A stretch of DNA of 8,109 bases from CAZGWJ01 sp964529445 (lineage in GTDB: Bacteria > Oederibacteriota > Muellerivitia > Muellerivitales > Muellerivitaceae), in assembly GCA_964529445.1 (NCBI GenBank), contig CAZGWJ010000106.1, forward strand, positions 1 through 8,109. The letters are read 5' to 3'. The translations under genes were made by a program, and so were the position numbers. The notes beneath the pieces were generated by a model, which ran no database searches, was not told where the DNA came from, and was given only the letters and a program-made list of their open reading frames with translations. Shown in pieces: positions 1-5,975 of the stretch (its first letter is position 1; each line of letters opens with the position of its first letter).

Positions 1-1538
1 TCCATTCGGGCCAACTCATCCGCGGTGACCTCGGGGCTGATGAGGTCCTCCACCTGCGGAATGATGGGTCGTTCCTCGGGAAGATCGATGTCCTCGGGCG
101 CCTCCACGTAATCCTTCACCTTCTTCGGGCCCAGGATCGACCGCAGGAAGAGAAGAACCCCGATGCCCACGAGAAGCAGAAGGCCGATTTTGAACAGGGT
201 GAACACAAACGCCTGCTGGGTCTCCATCTCGTTCTCCTTCAGGCTGGCCAGCTGTTGGGTCTTGTCGAACGGCATATTCTCGACCGCCACCTGGTCGCCG
301 CGGTTCACATCCAGCCCGGCCGCAGCCATGACAGCCGACTTGATGGCCGACACTTGCTGGGGCTGAAGATCATCCACGAACACGGCCACAGAAACGCGCT
401 TCGGCGTTCCCGGAGCCTCCACGTTGTGCCGAACCGTCCGATTGATCTCGTAATTGGTGATGGCTTCCTCGCGCGAGAATTGGGCATTGTTCCCCGCGAC
501 GGCCTGGTAACCCGGAATGTTCGAGTCCGTGCCGGGAACGCCTCCCACGACGTTCGCGGGAAAACCGCCATCCCCCACGTATTGTTCCTTCTTGGTTTGA
601 GATGAACGCACGATGCCCTGTCCGTCCACCACGGGCTCGAAGGTCTCGGACTGGTTTTCGGTCTTGTCAAAGTTCAACTCCGCCGTGGCGGAAACCGAAA
701 AGCGGCTGTTACCCAGGACCTTCGTCAGCATCCCGGTGACCTTCTTCTCGAGGTCCTTCTCAAAGTTACGCTGGATTTCCATCTGGTGCAGGGTCAACTT
801 AGCCTGCTGGGTCAGGACCGCCGTACCGCCGGCAAGAGCCTCGGGACTGTTTTCGGCCGCCTCTTCCGCAATAAACGAGGAAAGGATGTTCCCATGCCCG
901 TCCACGACATTGACATTCTCGGGCTTCAACCCCTCCACGCCGGCTGCCACGAGGTTCACGATACCGCGGACCTGATCCCGTTTGAGCTGCGTATCGGGCT
1001 TCAGTTCCAGTACCACGGAAGCAGTGGTGGGCTTCTCCTTCTCCGTGAAAAGCTCGGGTTCCGGCATCACGATATGGACGCGACACCCCTGGATCTCGTT
1101 CAAGCTGGCGATGGTCCTCTGCAATTCGCCTTCCAGGGCACGCTTGAAGTTCACCTTCTGGGTGAAATCGGTCATCCCGAACTTGGTGGTGTCGAAGATC
1201 TCGAAACCGACACCCCCACCCCGGGGCAAACCGGCACCCGCCAATTTCAAGCGGGTCTCGTAAACCTGGCCCGTCGGGACCAGGATGGTGTCCCCCTTAT
1301 TGGCCAACTTGTAGGGGATGCTGGCTTTCCCGAGCTCCGTGATGACGTCCGAGGCATCCTTCTGGGCCAAGCGGGAATACAGCACATCGTACTGGGGCCG
1401 CGCGGAAAGAACGATGAAGGTCAGGATCGCGATCAGGAGCAACGATGGCACGGCCACAAGGACGATGCGCTGCACCCGGGTGAGTCGGGCCCAAATTTCC
1501 TTCATCTGCTGGAACAGTTGTTGGAAGAAGTTGTTCAA
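1..1538 (-). CDS. fliF: FliF, flagellar MS-ring protein (3' end cut by window edge)
   Basis: FliF forms the MS ring in the inner membrane, the base on which the export gate, rod and C-ring (through FliG) assemble. About 512 codons are present. The N-terminal membrane helix lies at about residues 23-44, followed by the periplasmic ring-building region with family-typical segments such as RLKLAGAGLPRGG, GFEIFDTTKFGMTDF and QKVNFKRALEGELQRTI. A second membrane helix lies at about residues 443-465 (positions 145-210), then an acidic cytoplasmic tail. The family is usually about 530-560 aa, so only the last few dozen residues, which bind FliG, are off the left edge. I chose a TTG start: GAGG lies 5 nt upstream (1544-1547), and an in-frame TGA lies 12 nt before the TTG. 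The first in-frame ATG is codon 12 (1505) and has a poor ribosome site. It lies 112 nt downstream of fliE. Identity is confident; the start is moderately so. Confidence 0.96.
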   Translation of the reverse strand, partial: MNNFFQQLFQQMKEIWARLTRVQRIVLVAVPSLLLIAILTFIVLSARPQYDVLYSRLAQKDASDVITELGKASIPYKLANKGDTILVPTGQVYETRLKLAGAGLPRGGGVGFEIFDTTKFGMTDFTQKVNFKRALEGELQRTIASLNEIQGCRVHIVMPEPELFTEKEKPTTASVVLELKPDTQLKRDQVRGIVNLVAAGVEGLKPENVNVVDGHGNILSSFIAEEAAENSPEALAGGTAVLTQQAKLTLHQMEIQRNFEKDLEKKVTGMLTKVLGNSRFSVSATAELNFDKTENQSETFEPVVDGQGIVRSSQTKKEQYVGDGGFPANVVGGVPGTDSNIPGYQAVAGNNAQFSREEAITNYEINRTVRHNVEAPGTPKRVSVAVFVDDLQPQQVSAIKSAVMAAAGLDVNRGDQVAVENMPFDKTQQLASLKENEMETQQAFVFTLFKIGLLLLVGIGVLLFLRSILGPKKVKDYVEAPEDIDLPEERPIIPQVEDLISPEVTADELARM

Positions 1539-1621
1539 TTTTTCCTCGTCTCAAAAGAAAAATGAATGAACCAACCGCCCACCGACCTTGTGCAGGCGGG
1601 ACGGCCCCACCACTGAAACAC

Positions 1622-1642
1622 CCCCGATCCACGGGATCGAGG
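1622..1642 (-). other. Strong hairpin between fliE and fliF
   Basis: On the transcript strand CCTCGATCC and GGATCGGGG pair over 9 bp (one T-G wobble) around a CGT triloop, 8 nt after the fliE stop. No T-run follows, so it is not a standard intrinsic terminator. It could protect the 3' end of an upstream mRNA fragment or mark a processing site. The rest of the 112-nt gap has a T-rich stretch just before the fliF ribosome site but no convincing promoter. Confidence 0.5.
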
Positions 1643-1650
1643 AGTACCCC

Positions 1651-1983
1651 TTAAACCTGCATCCGGATGATCTCCTGGTAAGACTCCAGGATTTTGTTCC
1701 GGATCTGGATGGCGTATTGCAACGTCAGGCCGGACTGCTCCATGGCCAGCACGACCTCGTGCAGATTGCGGGCCTCGCCGGTCGCCATTTCCTTCATGGC
1801 GTTCGCACCATTCAACTGGCTCGTATTCAGGTCCTGCAAGGCACCTCTCAGCAGGTCCTTGAAACTGGTCGGCGCCACCTCGGAAGCCTGGGAAGGAACC
1901 TGGTTCACGATCGGCGTCACCGGGATGATCGGGGACGACATCGGAAAAGTCGGCATCTGTATCGGCTGGATCGGCGTCGTCAC
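1651..1983 (-). CDS. fliE: FliE, flagellar hook-basal body adaptor
   Basis: FliE is a small exported protein that joins the MS ring (FliF) to the proximal rod (FlgB) and is needed early in rod export. The product is 110 aa, the usual FliE size. The N-terminal 40 residues are Pro/Ile-rich and variable. The conserved C-terminal helix region follows: SFKDLLRGAL, then a Leu/Asn-rich stretch, EVVLAMEQSGLTLQYAIQIR and the ending KILESYQEIIRMQV, all typical of the family. It starts with GTG, preceded by AAAGGA at 7 nt. An ATG lies inside the spacer but is out of frame and stops after three codons. It follows flgC by 20 nt, in the widely conserved order flgB-flgC-fliE-fliF. Confidence 0.96.
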   Translation of the reverse strand: MTTPIQPIQMPTFPMSSPIIPVTPIVNQVPSQASEVAPTSFKDLLRGALQDLNTSQLNGANAMKEMATGEARNLHEVVLAMEQSGLTLQYAIQIRNKILESYQEIIRMQV

Positions 1984-2003
1984 AGGGTCATCCTTTCAGT
2001 GGA

Positions 2004-2462
2004 TCAGCTCCGCCCGATCTCAAGGGCGCGCAATGCCATGGATTTGGACGCGTTCAGGGCGGACACATTGACATCGTAGGCCCTCGTGGCCGAGATCATG
2101 TCCACCATCTCGTTCACGATGTTCACATTGGGATAGGCGACGTACCCTTCCGCGTTGGCATCCGGGTGCCCCGGATCATAGACCATGCGCGGTGGGGACG
2201 GGTCCCGGGTGATCCCCGTGGCTCTCACGCCCAGAGGAACCCCGTCCTTCGTCATGGTCGAAAGCATCGGGGCGAACGAAGGATTCACGTCGAAGCGAGG
2301 AGCGAACACGACGCGCTGTCGGGTATAGGGCCCCCCCTCGATCGTGCGAGTGGTATTGGCATTCGCGATGTTGTTGGAAATCACATCCATACGAAGGCGC
2401 TCAGCCGTCAAGGCGGAAGCGCTGATCGCGAGGGTCGAGAAGACGCCGGTCAAGGCACCCAT
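2004..2462 (-). CDS. flgC: FlgC, flagellar proximal rod protein
   Basis: FlgC is a proximal rod subunit, exported through the flagellar type III apparatus and assembled in the periplasm on FliE/FlgB. The 152-aa product has the rod/hook-family N-terminus (AISASALTAERLRMDVISNN then IANANTTRT). It also has the conserved C-terminal block YVAYPNVNIVNEMVDMISAT followed by RAYDVNVSALNASKSMALRALEIG. Length is slightly above the common 135-150 aa because of a short insert in the variable middle. The ATG start has AGAGGTGA upstream, which overlaps the end of flgB. The flgB stop is only 4 nt before this start, so the two are probably translationally coupled. Confidence 0.97.
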   Translation of the reverse strand: MGALTGVFSTLAISASALTAERLRMDVISNNIANANTTRTIEGGPYTRQRVVFAPRFDVNPSFAPMLSTMTKDGVPLGVRATGITRDPSPPRMVYDPGHPDANAEGYVAYPNVNIVNEMVDMISATRAYDVNVSALNASKSMALRALEIGRS

Positions 2463-2466
2463 TCAA

Positions 2467-2892
2467 TCACCTCTTCCCTTCGGAAATGGCCGTCTTGAGA
2501 CCCGAAAGATGGCGGGCCGTCAAGTCGGTGAGACTCTGATACAAAAGCTGGTTCTCGGCAAGCTTCGCCGTCTCCATCTCGAGGTCCACGTTGTTGCCGT
2601 CGTTTCGGCCGATTGTTTCAGTCACCGTTTTGACCTGCGGCTTGAAATTCCGGAGATCCACCGGCTCATTCAGGGGCAGGTGCTTGGCATGCGTTCTCCA
2701 AAGCAGACAAGGTTCAGTTCCCTTGTCGAGCGTCGCCTTGAGTTGATCCTGAAAGGACACCTCGACGCGCTTGAAACCGGGCGTGTCGATGTTCGCTAGA
2801 TTGTTGACGATGTTCTGGTGGCGGATGGCCACGGAATCGAGACTCTTCTGCATCAAGAGCAGAGAGTCCGAGAATGTGATCGGATCGATCAT
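2467..2892 (-). CDS. flgB: FlgB, flagellar proximal rod protein
   Basis: FlgB is the proximal rod subunit next to FliE. With the ATG at 2892 it has 141 residues, a normal FlgB length, and begins MIDPITFSDSLLLMQKSLD as many FlgB proteins do. It carries the rod signature NLANIDTPGFKR and the C-terminal motif NNVDLEMETAKLAENQLLYQ. The frame stays open upstream to a TTG at 2967, which would add 25 residues. I reject that start because it lacks a ribosome site, while the ATG has GGAG (2898-2901) with 5-nt spacing, and because the added residues lie over leader hairpins. It is the first gene of the flagellar cluster here, about 150 nt downstream of a strong predicted promoter. Confidence 0.95.
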   Translation of the reverse strand: MIDPITFSDSLLLMQKSLDSVAIRHQNIVNNLANIDTPGFKRVEVSFQDQLKATLDKGTEPCLLWRTHAKHLPLNEPVDLRNFKPQVKTVTETIGRNDGNNVDLEMETAKLAENQLLYQSLTDLTARHLSGLKTAISEGKR

Positions 2893-2926
2893 GTCGGCTC
2901 CAAAACGGCTCAAAATGGACGACCCG

Positions 2927-2942
2927 TCGGGGTCTGCCCCGA
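2927..2942 (-). other. Leader hairpin just upstream of flgB
   Basis: TCGGGG-CAGA-CCCCGA on the transcript strand is a perfect 6-bp stem with a 4-nt loop, ending about 25 nt before the flgB GGAG site. No T-run follows, so termination is unlikely. It may tune leader stability or translation of flgB. Confidence 0.45.
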
Positions 2943-2959
2943 ACAGCCCCCATCCCACC

Positions 2960-2983
2960 AAGGACAAGGGATTCTACGTCCTT
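2960..2983 (-). other. Second inverted repeat in the flgB leader
   Basis: AAGGAC and GTCCTT are perfect 6-bp arms around a 12-nt spacer, in the predicted untranslated leader of flgB and upstream of the GC-rich hairpin at 2927-2942. It may be RNA structure or a protein site; the sequence does not decide. Confidence 0.3.
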
Positions 2984-3051
2984 TAAGCGCAACGACCCAC
3001 AACGAAACCGCGATCGGACAAAAATTCCGTCACCCAGGAAAAATTTGTGTC

Positions 3052-3080
3052 ATTATTGACCGACCCCTGTTGTCTGTCAA
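3052..3080 (-). promoter_or_regulatory. Predicted sigma70 promoter of the flgB operon
   Basis: The -35 box TTGACA (3075-3080, perfect) and the -10 box AATAAT (3052-3057, 5 of 6) are separated by 17 nt. Transcription would start near 3045, giving a leader of about 150 nt before flgB. I saw no convincing sigma54 (GG-N10-GC) or sigma28 site in the interval, so the rod operon here appears to use the housekeeping sigma factor. This is inferred from sequence match only. Confidence 0.7.
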
Positions 3081-3105
3081 GGATTAACCGACCTGAAAAT
3101 CCTTG
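3078..3105 (-). promoter_or_regulatory. Operator-like dyad overlapping the flgB -35 box
   Basis: CAAGGATT-N12-AATCCTTG is a perfect 8+8 bp inverted repeat, and its promoter-proximal arm shares three bases with the TTGACA box. A second, wider pair TGTTGTCT (3123-3130) and AGACAACA (3068-3075) flanks it unevenly, with its proximal arm at the other edge of the -35 box. The placement suits a repressor or a class-II activator. The MerR-type gene immediately upstream is an obvious candidate binder, but that is inference. Confidence 0.5.
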
Positions 3106-3160
3106 TTTTATCACACTTTTCGAGACAACAAGCGATCCCCTGTTTCCCGGGTTTATCCCC

Positions 3161-3409
3161 CTATGCCGTGACCTTTTGGCGCCCATTTTTCTTTTCACGC
3201 GAAAGCAGAAGCTTGATGCCCTGCAGGTTGATGCCTTGGCCCGAGAGGTCCGCGATCCTCCGGCATAGGGCCAGGTCCTCTTCATTGTAAACGCGAGTGC
3301 GGTTCCGTCCGATGCGGGAAACCTTCAGAAGCCCGGTCCGCTCCCAATTCCGGAGGGTCTGTTCATGAACCCGGACCTTCGATGCCATCTCTCGGATCGT
3401 GAACATCAT
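3161..3409 (-). CDS. Single-domain MerR-type transcriptional regulator
   Basis: The 82-aa product is nearly all one MerR winged helix-turn-helix. It starts FTIREMASKVRVHEQTLRNW (residues 3-22: helix-turn-helix with the conserved R-x-W/Y-E-x-x-GLL continuation), then a wing containing IGRNRTRVY, a second helix pair with EEDLALCRRIADL, and GINLQGIKLLL as in HspR-type members. It has no effector-binding domain and no metal-site cysteines beyond one in the DNA-binding part. It ends in a short basic tail and would be cytoplasmic, probably dimeric. Two adjacent ATG codons open the gene (3409 or 3406); the ribosome site is weak, and a small hairpin (3416-3428) precedes it. It sits directly upstream of the flgB promoter, so control of the flagellar operon or of itself is plausible. 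HspR-like, BldC-like or other small MerR roles cannot be separated from sequence alone. Confidence 0.88.
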   Translation of the reverse strand: MMFTIREMASKVRVHEQTLRNWERTGLLKVSRIGRNRTRVYNEEDLALCRRIADLSGQGINLQGIKLLLSREKKNGRQKVTA

Positions 3410-3462
3410 GGAGTGCTCGTTTCACGAGGTTGACAACGCGCCTGAAGACAGGTGACAGTTGG

Positions 3463-3492
3463 ATTGTAAAATCATGGATCGGTCGCTGTCAT
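3463..3492 (-). promoter_or_regulatory. Possible promoter of the MerR-type gene
   Basis: ATGACA (3487-3492, 5 of 6) and TACAAT (3463-3468, 5 of 6) are 18 nt apart and about 50 nt upstream of the MerR ATG. It lies in the 209-nt spacer after the cyclase gene and would give the regulator its own transcript. The match is moderate and the spacing one longer than ideal. Confidence 0.4.
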
Positions 3493-3540
3493 CGAAGAAC
3501 AGCAGGAAGGCGTTCAAAAGGCCATTTTTTCGGGCTTGAA

Positions 3541-3587
3541 CCCCTTGGATTAGGGGAAGACCCCGTTCGACTACAAGATATGGGGGG
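3541..3587 (-). other. Alternating C4/G4 blocks, possible competing hairpins
   Basis: On the transcript strand the cyclase-MerR spacer holds, in order, a C-run, GGGG, CCCC and GGGG. Blocks 1-2, 2-3 (GGGG-TCTT-CCCC) and 3-4 (CCCC-TAATCCAA-GGGG) can each pair, but not all together. No U-run follows, so a classical attenuator is not shown. It may simply be structured 3' untranslated RNA of the cyclase. Confidence 0.25.
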
Positions 3588-3618
3588 TACCTGTTTCTAC
3601 ATGGGCACCCCAATCCCG

Positions 3619-5739
3619 CTAGTCGACCCCACCCGTCAAACGGGTAACCCGGTTTCGGCCCCCGTTTTTGGAGGCGTATAGAGCCGTATCGGCACCGTGG
3701 ATGAGCTTCGCGGCGGTCCGTGCATCGAAAGGATATGAGGCTGTTCCCAGAGACACCGTCACCCGGTAAACCCCCCCCTTCCCGTCCTCAAAAAGATGGG
3801 ATTCGATCCTTTTACGGATTCGCTCCGCCGATTCATAGGCGGCATTGGCGTCCGTTTCAGGCAAGATCACGATGAATTCCTCGCCACCATAGCGCGCTAC
3901 GGTGTCCACACGGTTCCGCACCGTTTCCAGGATCAAGCGGGTCACGGTCTTCAGAACACGATCACCCTCGGGATGTCCGTACTGGTCATTGAGCTTCTTG
4001 AAATGATCAACGTCCAGAAGCACAAGCGATAGGTCCTTGTTATAGCGCTCCGCCTTGGCGATCTCGTCCTCAAGACGCTCCTGGAAATAGCGGTGGTTGA
4101 AGAGCCCGGTCAACCCGTCCCGAACGGCCATCTCCTCCATTTGGGCGACCAGGAACGCCTTCTCGAGCGCCGTAGCCGCCTGGTTTGCCAATGTCGACAG
4201 TACATCTTCATCCCAGGATTGATAGGCATCGGGAACCGCGCTGTTGACGCGCAGGACACCCAAGACGTTCTCCCCGGATGTCAGGGGAACCATCAGAAAG
4301 GAAGCGGGCATGGAAACTCTCCCCACAGGGACCTCCTCCATCCGCTCCCGGCTTCCCCGGGAATACCGGATGGGCTTCTTGTTCCGGAAAATCCAGGAAG
4401 CCAGTTCCTCCTCAAGGCGGGGTGCCTCGCCCGGCTCTTTCGCGAAATCGGTCTTGGTGCCCCACCAGGCCTTCACCTCGAAGGACCGCCCCTCCGTTGA
4501 AGCCAGTGCCACGTAAGCCGACTCGCAAGGAAGAATCTCCTTGGCGGTGGAGAGGGCCGTACGAACGACCTCGTCGGGCGTGATCATGGTCGAATACCTT
4601 TTTGAGACTGCGTACAAGGCCTGGAGATTGCGGGTCTTCGTGCCTGAGAAATGCAACACGCGAACGGATTGGATGGCCTCGGCCACCAAGCGCGCAAGCA
4701 TTTCGGTCATGAGGATTCGATCCGGCGTGAAATATCCTTCCTCCAGCGAATCAAAGACCAGGACACCGACCCGTTCCGCCTCCTCAGGAGAGGCCGGGTT
4801 CGGGAGTTGCAAGGGCTCGGCCAAGAAACTGCGTACCGGCTGAGGTTTGTGGTAGTAAGGCAAGGCCCTCGCACTCTCGGGCGCAAGGGGAACCGGATGA
4901 ATGCGCCTGCCCTCCTTGGCCGCAAGTCCCACGAGGGTCTCCCCCGGCGTCAGGACGACATCCGAAGCCACGGAAGGGGCGGACGAGGAATGCGCCCTCA
5001 TCCTCAAGACCAGGCGTCCCTCGATCGGGGTCATGAGGAAACAGGCTGCCGTATGCAGTCCCGTTGACATCCGATGAAGCTCAAGAAGCCTCTCGAGGGA
5101 ATCCTCCAACTCCATGACCGTTCCCACGCGGGCCGAAAGGCGCGCTTCCTCCCTGAGAAGTCCGTCCTTGTTGAGATTGAAGGCGGAGGGTTCATCCTGC
5201 GCAAGCTGTCCCGCCTCCCTCTCGATGTTCTCCAGGCGGCGTTCCAAGACATCCTTCTCGGACCGCACCTTCACGGCACGACCGAGCAGGAAGGCGAACA
5301 ACAGGAATGTGAACCAGCGAAGGAACAGGGGGGGATCGAGGGAACCCTGCACGGACCAGGTGGAAGCCGCTTCCAAACCGCTGTAGAGGGCCGCGCCACC
5401 CAATTCAAGCTTGACCCGCCCGTTCCAGGCAGCCAGCGACAGGAACAGGAAGAGGGCAAGACCGACCGGAGAGGAAACCCCTCCCGTAGCCTGGGCGACC
5501 GTGTTCAGCAGAGCCAGGGACAGCAGGAGGATCAGGACGCGTTCCGGTCGCGTGAACGCCGAGATCCGATAGAGGAAGAATAAGGCCGACATGGCCGCGG
5601 CCCACGCGATCGCAGTCTCCCAAGAGGAAACCTCACCACCGTGGCGATTGGCCACGCCTGTGGACGCGAATAGGAGGGCCGCAGCCGCCGCGACCAGCAA
5701 AAGCCAATTCCTTGGATGGAAGGTCTGTGGCTGGCTCAC
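3619..5739 (-). CDS. Membrane diguanylate cyclase with two GAF-like regions and GGDEF
   Basis: It makes cyclic di-GMP from two GTP. The 706 residues read in order: about five hydrophobic helices (near 11-29, 41-57, 67-85, 91-105, 138-153); a charged coiled coil (about 157-180); a GAF-like region (about 205-360) and a second (about 375-535, with the typical AYVALAS and FLMVPLTSGENVLGVLRVNS strands); then GGDEF from DGLTGLFNHRYF (541). Metal ligands in LLDVDHFKKLND (576, 578) and the active site GGEEF (618-622, in RYGGEEFIVILPE) are intact. The inhibitory site has Asn609 where RxxD needs Arg, so product inhibition is probably weak. The start is GTG with only a distant AAGG; no better in-frame start lies nearby. 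It follows the small basic gene by 19 nt and may depend on its translation. No EAL or HD-GYP domain is present, so synthesis only is expected. The GAF ligands are unknown. Confidence 0.93.
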   Translation of the reverse strand: MSQPQTFHPRNWLLLVAAAAALLFASTGVANRHGGEVSSWETAIAWAAAMSALFFLYRISAFTRPERVLILLLSLALLNTVAQATGGVSSPVGLALFLFLSLAAWNGRVKLELGGAALYSGLEAASTWSVQGSLDPPLFLRWFTFLLFAFLLGRAVKVRSEKDVLERRLENIEREAGQLAQDEPSAFNLNKDGLLREEARLSARVGTVMELEDSLERLLELHRMSTGLHTAACFLMTPIEGRLVLRMRAHSSSAPSVASDVVLTPGETLVGLAAKEGRRIHPVPLAPESARALPYYHKPQPVRSFLAEPLQLPNPASPEEAERVGVLVFDSLEEGYFTPDRILMTEMLARLVAEAIQSVRVLHFSGTKTRNLQALYAVSKRYSTMITPDEVVRTALSTAKEILPCESAYVALASTEGRSFEVKAWWGTKTDFAKEPGEAPRLEEELASWIFRNKKPIRYSRGSRERMEEVPVGRVSMPASFLMVPLTSGENVLGVLRVNSAVPDAYQSWDEDVLSTLANQAATALEKAFLVAQMEEMAVRDGLTGLFNHRYFQERLEDEIAKAERYNKDLSLVLLDVDHFKKLNDQYGHPEGDRVLKTVTRLILETVRNRVDTVARYGGEEFIVILPETDANAAYESAERIRKRIESHLFEDGKGGVYRVTVSLGTASYPFDARTAAKLIHGADTALYASKNGGRNRVTRLTGGVD

Positions 5740-5758
5740 GGGATCGACGAAGACCTTC

Positions 5759-5863
5759 TTACAGCTTGCCGAGCCGGCGCATCAACCCACGCATCTTCTT
5801 CCGATGCTTCTTTCGCTTGTGGGTCTTGATCTTGCGGCGATGACGTTTCTTTCCGCAGGGCAT
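5759..5863 (-). CDS. 34-aa highly basic protein, bS22/mS38 (AURKAIP1/COX24)-like
   Basis: Of 34 residues, about 10 are Lys, 8 Arg and 3 His. It begins MPCGKKRHRRKIKTHKRKKH and ends in an Arg-rich helix closing RRLGKL. The pattern K-x-K-x-H-K-x-x-K followed by R-x-x-R-R-x-L-G-K matches the short bacterial proteins annotated with the AURKAIP1/COX24 domain (bS22 in mycobacteria, mS38 in mitochondria), which bind the small ribosomal subunit rRNA. A single Cys at position 3 is seen. The ATG start is supported by a perfect AGGAGG with 5-nt spacing (5869-5874), among the best ribosome sites in the window. The diguanylate cyclase starts 19 nt after its TAA. Existence of the gene is well supported; the ribosomal role is inferred from resemblance. 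Many gene callers skip a gene this short. Confidence 0.75.
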   Translation of the reverse strand: MPCGKKRHRRKIKTHKRKKHRKKMRGLMRRLGKL

Positions 5864-5868
5864 GCATT

Positions 5869-5874
5869 CCTCCT
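5869..5874 (-). promoter_or_regulatory. Perfect Shine-Dalgarno site of the 34-aa gene
   Basis: AGGAGG stands 5 nt before the ATG at 5863. It decides the start and is the main evidence that this very short frame is translated. The rest of the 112-nt gap upstream (5875-5975) shows no clear promoter; a 6-bp inverted repeat CCAAGC/GCTTGG (5886-5902) lies in it without a T-run. Confidence 0.75.
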
Positions 5875-5975
5875 CAGTTTTTGAACCAAGCTTCAGGCTT
5901 GGCATGACAGATTACCCTAAAACGCCCCCCGAGAACACCCCCACCCGTTGCCAGAATCCGGGCTTCCCGACACAT

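Noticed and set aside
786..1565. Long plus-strand open frame of 259 codons opposite fliF
   Set aside because: It mirrors the fliF coding strand in a GC-rich region; its sequence is low-complexity and resembles no family, and minus-strand FliF motifs fill the stretch.
2893..2967. N-terminal extension of FlgB from TTG at 2967
   Set aside because: No ribosome site at the TTG, extra residues not typical of FlgB, and a well-spaced GGAG supports the ATG at 2892.
3525..3570. tRNA-like GGTTCAAGCCC segment on the minus strand
   Set aside because: Only a T-arm resemblance; no matching 7-bp acceptor stem, D-arm or anticodon arm can be placed around it.
3422..3613. Minus-strand 63-codon frame in the cyclase-MerR spacer
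   Set aside because: Its composition looks random, it has no family resemblance, and it covers the proposed MerR promoter.
3631..3645. ACCCGT-CAA-ACGGGT hairpin as a terminator of the cyclase gene
   Set aside because: It lies within the last codons and has no T-run after it; it is better seen as coding sequence with incidental symmetry.
5074..5583. Plus-strand frame of 169 codons opposite the cyclase gene
   Set aside because: Charge-rich shadow of the cyclase membrane and coiled-coil coding region, with no ribosome site or recognisable motif.
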